NCBI RefSeq assembly: GCF_032118995.1
Contig: NC_092650.1
Location: 6,572,001-6,636,000 of the forward strand
Direction of reading: 5' to 3'
Length of the DNA: 64,000 bases
Source: Asterias amurensis
Lineage: Eukaryota > Echinodermata > Asteroidea > Forcipulatida > Asteriidae
A program made the position numbers and the translations under genes. Each line of letters starts with the position of its first letter. Within the stretch, counting starts at the first letter, position 1. Shown here piece after piece: positions 57,520 to 64,000 of this stretch. The notes below the pieces were generated by a model. It worked only from the letters and a program-made list of their open reading frames with translations, was not told where the DNA came from and did no database searches.

Positions 57520-57909
57520 GTAGGTTTTCTGTGCCCACACTCGCGGTGTTAATTATTACTCTCTGGATAAACCATTTGAAAATATACTTGTTCACAATGA
57601 AACCATGACGTGCCGAAATAAGTAATGTCCTGAGAAAATTAAGTGTCAATATAAAAAACTCTCACACAATATGAGTAAGATTTGAAATACATCTGGTTAA
57701 CTTCTCTTCCATTGTCTACGAAAAGCGTTTGGATAAAAAAAAAAAAAAAAAATCAAGCTTAGAAAGACGTTTGAAACCGTTTGTTATAAAACACATAATG
57801 GTTTGGAAGATGTTAACAGTTTTAAAAGTTTAGCATAGACAAATTAATGCCCAACACAGTATGCCTCGAATTTGCATGTTTATGCAATTTACCAATAGTG
57901 TCCACTATC

Positions 57910-58281
57910 TTAAAGGGAGGGTACACGGTTGGTAATGGTGAAAGACCAGTCTTCTCACTTTGGTGTATCCTATCATAACCATAAAGTAACAAGCCTGTAA
58001 AATGTTTGGCTCATTAGGTCATCGAAGTTGCGAGAAAATGATGAAAGAAAAAACACCCTTGTTGGACGAATTTTGTGTGCTTTCAGATACGAATAAAAGA
58101 CTCCTAGCTAGAAGTATTTTATTATTTTAGTGGGAAATTTTCTGTTTCTCAAAAATTACGTTACTTCAGAGGGAGTCGTTTCCCGCAGTGTTTTATGTTA
58201 TCAACAGCTTTTCAATGCTCGTTACCAAGTCAGTTTTTAGGTTTATATTTGTTTTGAACCAAACGTGTACCTTCCCTTTAA
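57910..58281 (+). mobile_element. Full family B MITE
   Basis: TTAAAGGGAGGGTACACGGT at left, CGTGTACCTTCCCTTTAA at right. The reference copy for family B here. Confidence 0.92.
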
Positions 58282-58289
58282 AACAGTAA

Positions 58290-59330
58290 TGCATACACAA
58301 ACACACAGTCACAACGAGAAACCAATTGGATGTGTCGGAAAAGTGTTTTGTCACAAAACATATCTATAATTGTAGGACATCCTGTATACTGATATTTACA
58401 CTTGGATACTCTTGCCTCATTTCAATTCGTGCCAACCACTGTTTACTGAATCCGACACTATTCGTGATAGTTTGACCCCGCCTTTCCACACGCTGAGAAG
58501 GTTAAACAGGGGAACAAACTTTGGAATGCGAAGGGCGCCCAAGCAGGTCGCAAAAAATGGTTCACATTAAAGGGAGAACATGGCACAATGTCCCAGTCTC
58601 TAGATTTGATTGGTTATATTATACATATTGTTTTCTTTTTTCACTTAAGGGAAAGTGTTTGAATTATGTGCCAGCGAGTCACATTATTAACTATACACTT
58701 GGGAAAACTAATGTGTTTAGGCCACTGTTTTGGAACCGATTTTAAAACGTGTTATGCTGGCTCGTGTCTGTAAAGTTTCGTTTTTCTTTCAAGTGTCGTT
58801 TCCGTGTGACAACCCTGACTGTTCAATACTTATTGGTAACCGTCGTTACGCACTCCAAAATCTCTGGGGTCAGAGTATAGACCCGGATTATTGGTAAAAA
58901 AAATTAATTGATTCACGCGCTTTTCCTAATGGCTGTAATTATTTATGCATAGTGCAAAACCGTGTTGAGTTGAAACGGATGAAGGTTCGCAAAATATTGT
59001 TGGTCATTACCCCCGAAATATCTGTCCACATTATAAAACAATGTAATGGGTCAAACTGAAACGGGATCCCAGCTAAACAAAACTATTAACCAGTAACCAA
59101 ATAATTATTGTTTAAACAAGTTTCCAGGTCACGACTGACGAATGATTTGGTGTGTCCCCCCCCCCCCCCGGACCCGGGTCAATTATGGCCGGGAACAGCG
59201 TATTGCCATTCATCCAGAGAAAAACTCATTACAGAAATGCTGTCATCTATTTGATTACAGTTCAAATGAATAACCAGTTATTTTTTATAGAAAGTTAATG
59301 TTGTTGTTTGGTGTAATGTTTTGATTATTA
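58290..59330. other. Stretch without recognised genes or repeats
   Basis: Nothing supported apart from a C run near 59.16 kb. Confidence 0.4.
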
Positions 59331-59335
59331 AAAGC

Positions 59336-59738
59336 TTAAAGGAACACGTTGCCTTGGATTGGACGAGTTGGTCAAAACAAAAGCGTTTGTACTTTGTAAC
59401 CGTTTTTTATAAAATGCAAATGGTTGGAAAGATGTTTTAAAAGTAGAATACAATGATCCACACAAGTTTGAGTTTGCCTCGAAATTGCGTGGTTTTCCTT
59501 CTACTGTGCGAACTAACATGGTCGGCCATTTATGGGAGTCAAAATGTTGACCCCCATAAATGGCCGACGTGTTAGTCGACGAGGTAAAAGGAAAACCACG
59601 CAATTTCGAGGCATGTTTGTGTGGATCATTGTATTCTACTTTTACAACATCTTTCTACCCATATGCATTTTATAAAAAACGGTTACAAACGCTTTTCAAA
59701 GACCAACTCGACCGATCCAAGGCAACGTGTTCCTTTAA
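59336..59738. mobile_element. Family D foldback MITE
   Basis: TTAA-flanked; left arm carries small duplications (actttgta and gtttgagtttg) absent from other copies. Confidence 0.93.
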
Positions 59739-59915
59739 TCGTGGATTGAATCAGATGCTTGCGCTCAAAACCAACAATGTAGTGTTCACACAAAATGGCA
59801 AGTCCTCGTACCCATGCCCCATCAGTAATTGATTGAGTTTGACATAAGGGGGTCGATGAGTCAAGTTCTTGCAACCTCTGATAATGTTAAGAACACATTC
59901 AGCCGCGACCCACTT

Positions 59916-60075
59916 TTACAAAAATACTGCTTAACACCAAAACACGAATTGAGTTCCACGCAGAGGTGGACCATGCAGTCACATGAAATGAGCATTGTAT
60001 GGCAGTTTAGCTGGTAACCATGTTGTGTTAAGCAGGGAATCTTCCTGCTAAGCGGCGTCATGTTTTAGACCCATT
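59916..60075. mobile_element. Family H-like fragment
   Basis: AATACTGCTTAACACCAAAA at left and GTGTTAAGCAGGGAATCTTC at right. Ends lost; assignment weak. Confidence 0.4.
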
Positions 60076-60229
60076 TTTTTTTTTTTTTGAATCGGTGCCA
60101 GTTGTTATTGCTCAGCCCCCTTGACACAGGGCTGACGGTAAACTAGGAAATTAATGTCTAGACTAGAGTAAAGGGTTTAGATGGTACGTGTGGTGGTAGG
60201 AACGAAATACGAAACGTTAAAGGCACTAT

Positions 60230-60690
60230 ACATTTTTTTTTTTATAAAATTCATTTAATAAGTTGATATTTTACCAGCCTGATGAACTTCTTTCATGGCG
60301 CTATATACACTGTTGGCAATTTACTCTAAAAATAATTGTTAGCATAGACACAAACTTGGTAACGAGCAAGTGGTAGAGTATAAAACAATGTGATAAACAG
60401 CTCCATCTGAAGTAATACGGCTATTGAGAAAGAAGTAATTCCTCACTCAAAAAGGAAAATACCTTAGCTGAAGCTTTTTATTACATGCGTTTGAACCCAC
60501 ACAGAGTTGTGAGAGAAGTTTTGTTTTCCTTCTTTTTTTTTTCTTTTTTTTTTTCCATTTTATTATTCTCTTGTTTCGATGACCAATTGAACCCCAATGT
60601 TCACAATTGTCTATTGCAGTTTGCATACACATTATGTTAGGCACCAAGTAAGAATACTGGTCTTTGGCAATTACTAAACTTGTGTTGTGG
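60230..60690 (-). mobile_element. Diverged family A/B MITE
   Basis: Contains ttggcaatttactc, cttggtaacgagcaa and gatgaccaattgaaccc blocks; termini decayed. Confidence 0.7.
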
Positions 60691-60696
60691 CCGTTA

Positions 60697-61072
60697 CAGC
60701 CATTGGACCCTTTCGGTACAGAAAAAAAAAAAAAAAAAAGTTCACAGATTTACAAATAATTCACAGGGTTTACAGAAGGTAATGGTGAAAGACTTCTCCT
60801 GAAATATTAGTCCATGAAATGCTTTACTTTTTGAGAAAATGGTAAAACAATATAAATTCTCGTTAACGAGAATTACGGATTTGTTATAAACACATGTTAT
60901 GACACGGCGAAACGCGCGAAAACAGGAGTGGGTTTTCCCGTTATTTTCTCCCGACTCCGATGTCCGATTGAGCCTAAATTTCCACAGGATTATTATTTTA
61001 TATATAAGTTGTGATACACGAAGTGTGGGACTTGGACAATACTGTTTACCGAAAGTGTATAATGGCTTTAAT
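60697..61072 (-). mobile_element. Family C MITE
   Basis: AGCCATTGGACCCTTTCGGT at left and GAAAGTGTATAATGGCTTTA at right; an A18 run has grown near the left end. Confidence 0.88.
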
Positions 61073-61113
61073 ACACGAACCTCGAAGTGCACACTCGACT
61101 GGCGTTTTATTCA

Positions 61114-61503
61114 TTAAAGGAACACGTTGCCTTGGATCGGACGAGTTGGTCTATTAAAAGCGTTTGAAACAATTTGTTATGAAATGCATATGGTTAGAAA
61201 GATGTTTTAGAAGTAGAATATAATGATCCACACAAGTATCACTCGAATTTGCACGGTTTTCCTTTACGTCGCGAACTTTCACGGTCGGCCATTTATGGGA
61301 GTCAAAATGTTGACTCCCATAAATGGCCGACCGTGTTTGTCGACGAGGTAAAAAGAAAACCACGCAATTTTGAGGCATATGTGTGTAGATCATTGTATTC
61401 TACTTTTACAATATCTTTCTAACCATATACATTTTACAACAAACGGTTACAGAACGCTTTTCAAAGACCAACTCGACCGATCCAAGGCAATGTGTTCCTT
61501 TAA
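61114..61503. mobile_element. Family D foldback MITE
   Basis: 390 bp between TTAA copies, arms somewhat diverged from each other. Confidence 0.92.
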
Positions 61504-61726
61504 CAACCCTCTGTTCATTTTTTTCCTTTCTTCTTTTTTGCGCTATTGACTTTGAAAGGAAGGAAAGTTTGTTAAAAACAAGATTCTCTCGGGGGTGTTC
61601 AATGGAGTCTTTACAAAACGTTCACAAACCAACTACAACTGAAGTTGTGCTAGACTATTTTCGTGTGAGCAGGAATGGTATTTTTTGACAATTATTATAG
61701 AACCAATGCGATGGATAAAGGTCTTC

Positions 61727-62060
61727 AACTTTAAAGGGTGCACATTTTTGAGGTTGATGGTATAAAACATTGTGAGAAACGGCTCCCACTGAAGTGGAGT
61801 ACTTTTCGAGAAAGAAGTAATTTTCCACGAATTTGATTTCAAGACCTCACGTTTAGAATTTGAGGTCTCGAAATCAAGCAACTGGAAGCACACAACTTCG
61901 TGTGACAAGGGTGTTTTTTCTTTAATAGTTATCTCGCAACTCCGACGACCAATCGAGCTCAAATGTTCACAGGTTTGTTATTTTATGAATATGTTGAGAT
62001 ACAGCAATTGAGAAGACTGGTTGGTCTTTGACATTTACCAATAGTGTCCACTGGCTTTAA
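61727..62060 (-). mobile_element. Left-truncated family A MITE
   Basis: Starts near gttgatggtataaaacatt; right end AGTGTCCACTGGCTTTAA. Confidence 0.85.
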
Positions 62061-62061
62061 G

Positions 62062-62980
62062 TATTCCTCCTTTTCGCAGGCCAAAATATCAAGCCTGTAT
62101 TTTACAAAATACACAATATTAACCAACTCTGACGAAATTGTTCTCGTCACGATGTTATTGTAAAAGTACACAAAGCCAGCTGAGAAATTGTTTTGATCCC
62201 GTCCAATGACTCCGTAGGCTCCACGATTGATATGCGCTTGTAGGCTGTTTCATTTAACACATTTTGGTGTCACTTGGGCAGTATGTTTATTTTATTTAAA
62301 CGTTGACTTACATGATCCAGAACTTATTTTTTTTTTTTTCTTTCACGCTGTGAAATTTCAACACGCCACCCACGCCACATAATGAGTCATGCCGCCATGA
62401 GATAAACGATCGTGGCTTTTTTTGTAGTGTTAACGGATATGATTACACCATGAGGCTAAAGGTTACACTGTGTGAGAGACCCTTGTGTTTATAAACATCT
62501 GAGACAATACGCTGAAAGCTACGAATGCATATTTTTGTTTCCGATCATAAAACAAAATGTTTATAGAGCTCATTTAAAACATCAGAGCGTTCACAAAGTG
62601 CCCGTGACTCGGGAGGATAATGATGAAACAGTCAGTATCTTAGAGACAAAATATATCAAATTTGTTAGTCAAAGATGAACTTGTTCATGAAGTATTTTAA
62701 TAAAACACTAAAAACAGGGTGGGGGCGGGGTAAATATCAAAACGCTCTCACAGTTCGGGCGACTTTGGAAATATACCTGATGAAATTGTTGTTAATATCG
62801 TAAAACAAATTAATACATATCTCACAATTCATTATATAAGCATTGACCAATCTAACACAATAAACACGGGGGGGGGGGGCTGTGGGAAGATACCGATCAC
62901 ATTGTTGTTAAAAATCGTTGTTAGCAGTTATTATTTCTATCGCGGTTTCGCCATTTTCCAAGAAGTTTGTTTTTTGCAGG
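62062..62980. other. Stretch without recognised genes
   Basis: T- and G-run tracts only, up to the candidate exon at 62981. Confidence 0.4.
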
Positions 62981-63048
62981 TTGTATCCGTGATCAAGGAA
63001 GGCCTATCTGATATCAATCTCAAGTATTGCGAAACCAAGTTCTTGTTT
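62981..63048 (+). CDS. Candidate internal exon, product unknown
   Basis: Acceptor (ttttttgcag) then VVSVIKEGLSDINLKYCETKFLF, then donor t|gtatgt. The phase 0 start would fit either upstream candidate first exon (52041 or 57493). No family recognised; may be chance. Confidence 0.25.
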
Positions 63049-63424
63049 TGTATGTGCATTCACCTTTAGGACATGTGCTGTGTATATAGGCAACCTGGTG
63101 CTAGGCTAAATAACAGTGAGCGGGTAGTTGTTTTATTGTCGGGTTGGACACAATGCAATACCCCACACACACAACTTGTCGTGCAATTGTTGTAATTTTT
63201 TTCCATCGAAGGTACATTGTGAATAAAATTATTGTTTGCCCTTTTCACTTCGTCACCTTCATACGTATCTGCCACAAGAAGACTCCGCATACCTGTACAC
63301 TGCAATGGAACTTCGCATGCAATTACCCAATGTGACAACAAAGTTAATTGCTTTTCCCACATTTCTTGTTATACCATTACTATCGCACGTTGTTTTGCCA
63401 CAAATGCAAAGTTTCGAAGGCAGC

Positions 63425-63787
63425 AGGAAAAACATTACTTTGTAACGAGTAGTGGTGAGCTGTTGATAGTAAAAAAAACATTGGGGGAAACGGCTCCCTC
63501 TAAAGTATTGTAGTTTTCGAGAAAGAAGTAATATTTCAGTAATTTGGTTTCAAGACCCCATAACTTGATTTTGAGGTATCGAAATCAAGCATCTGAAAGC
63601 ACACAACTTCACGTGTGACAAGGGTGGTTTTTTCATACATTATTTACTCGCAACTTCGACGACCAATTGAGTTTAAATTTTCAAAGTTTTAGTCTTGTTT
63701 GCAGTGTTTATGCATATCAAAATGTTGAGATACACCAAGTGGGAAAACTGGTCCTTGAAAATTACCAGTAGTGTCCAGCGTCTGCAA
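63425..63787 (-). mobile_element. Family A/B MITE near the window end
   Basis: From ctttgtaacgagtagtgg to TACCAGTAGTGTCCAGCGTC; left terminus lost. Confidence 0.78.
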
Positions 63788-64000
63788 GTATATAAACATA
63801 TTTAAACAAGGTATATGGAAAATAAAAGAAATGGGCGGTGGATGAACATTTATTAGTATCTTTCGAAATTTGGATTGATGGTGTGCTTTAATAACACGTA
63901 CGAGTGGCATCGTGTTGTTCGGGTCCATCCGCCATTTCAACCCCCATGTTCCAGGCAGCTGCACTCGAGAAATGTAACCAAAACCCAGCCTTGGTTTTTC

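Overview
The window is animal nuclear DNA, intron-rich and saturated with short inverted-repeat transposons. Three protein-coding genes can be traced exon by exon: a DEG/ENaC/ASIC-type sodium channel (+ strand, 10 exons) and two CYP3-like cytochrome P450 genes (13 coding exons each) that face each other tail to tail. The gene families, the intron density and the repeat style (a tRNA-derived SINE and an L2-like LINE tail, both ending in a GCGC-box and ATT tracts, plus very abundant TTAA-flanked MITEs) suggest a marine deuterostome invertebrate. An asteroid (starfish) is my best guess. This is inference from recalled repeat style, because no search could be run.

Layout. 1-2.3 kb: repeats. 2.47-12.34 kb: ASIC-like channel (predicted 538 aa, 14 extracellular cysteines, two membrane segments). 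12.5-18.15 kb: intergenic, with an L2-like LINE 3' end and a foldback element. 18.20-30.63 kb: P450 copy 1 (504 aa, + strand). 30.6-33.46 kb: intergenic, with MITEs and a 156-bp near-perfect palindrome. 33.46-46.25 kb: P450 copy 2 (519 aa, - strand) with a non-coding 5' exon and a TATA-like box. 46.3-64 kb: mostly repeats, with at most isolated candidate first or internal exons near 52.04, 57.49 and 62.98 kb that I cannot assign.

The two P450 genes share every intron position and phase, and most exon lengths. They are therefore an inverted duplicate pair of one ancestral CYP3-clan gene. Both keep WxxxR, AGYETT, ExxR, FDPERF and FGFGPRNC, so both look like working membrane-anchored monooxygenases. 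The channel has no evident functional link to them.

Repeats. Families named here: A (terminus AGGCAGTGGACACTATTGG), B (AGGGAGGGTACACG), C (AGCCATTGGACAC) and D (AGGAACACGTTGCCTTGG) all sit between TTAA sequences, suggesting a piggyBac-like TTAA-targeting transposase. E (GGGTGCGTTCGTTTAGCTTC), H (GGGCCCAATTTCATAGAGCTG) and others are foldback elements with other termini. Several nested insertions give relative ages. No autonomous transposase, virus-like element, CRISPR array or intact RNA gene was recognised.
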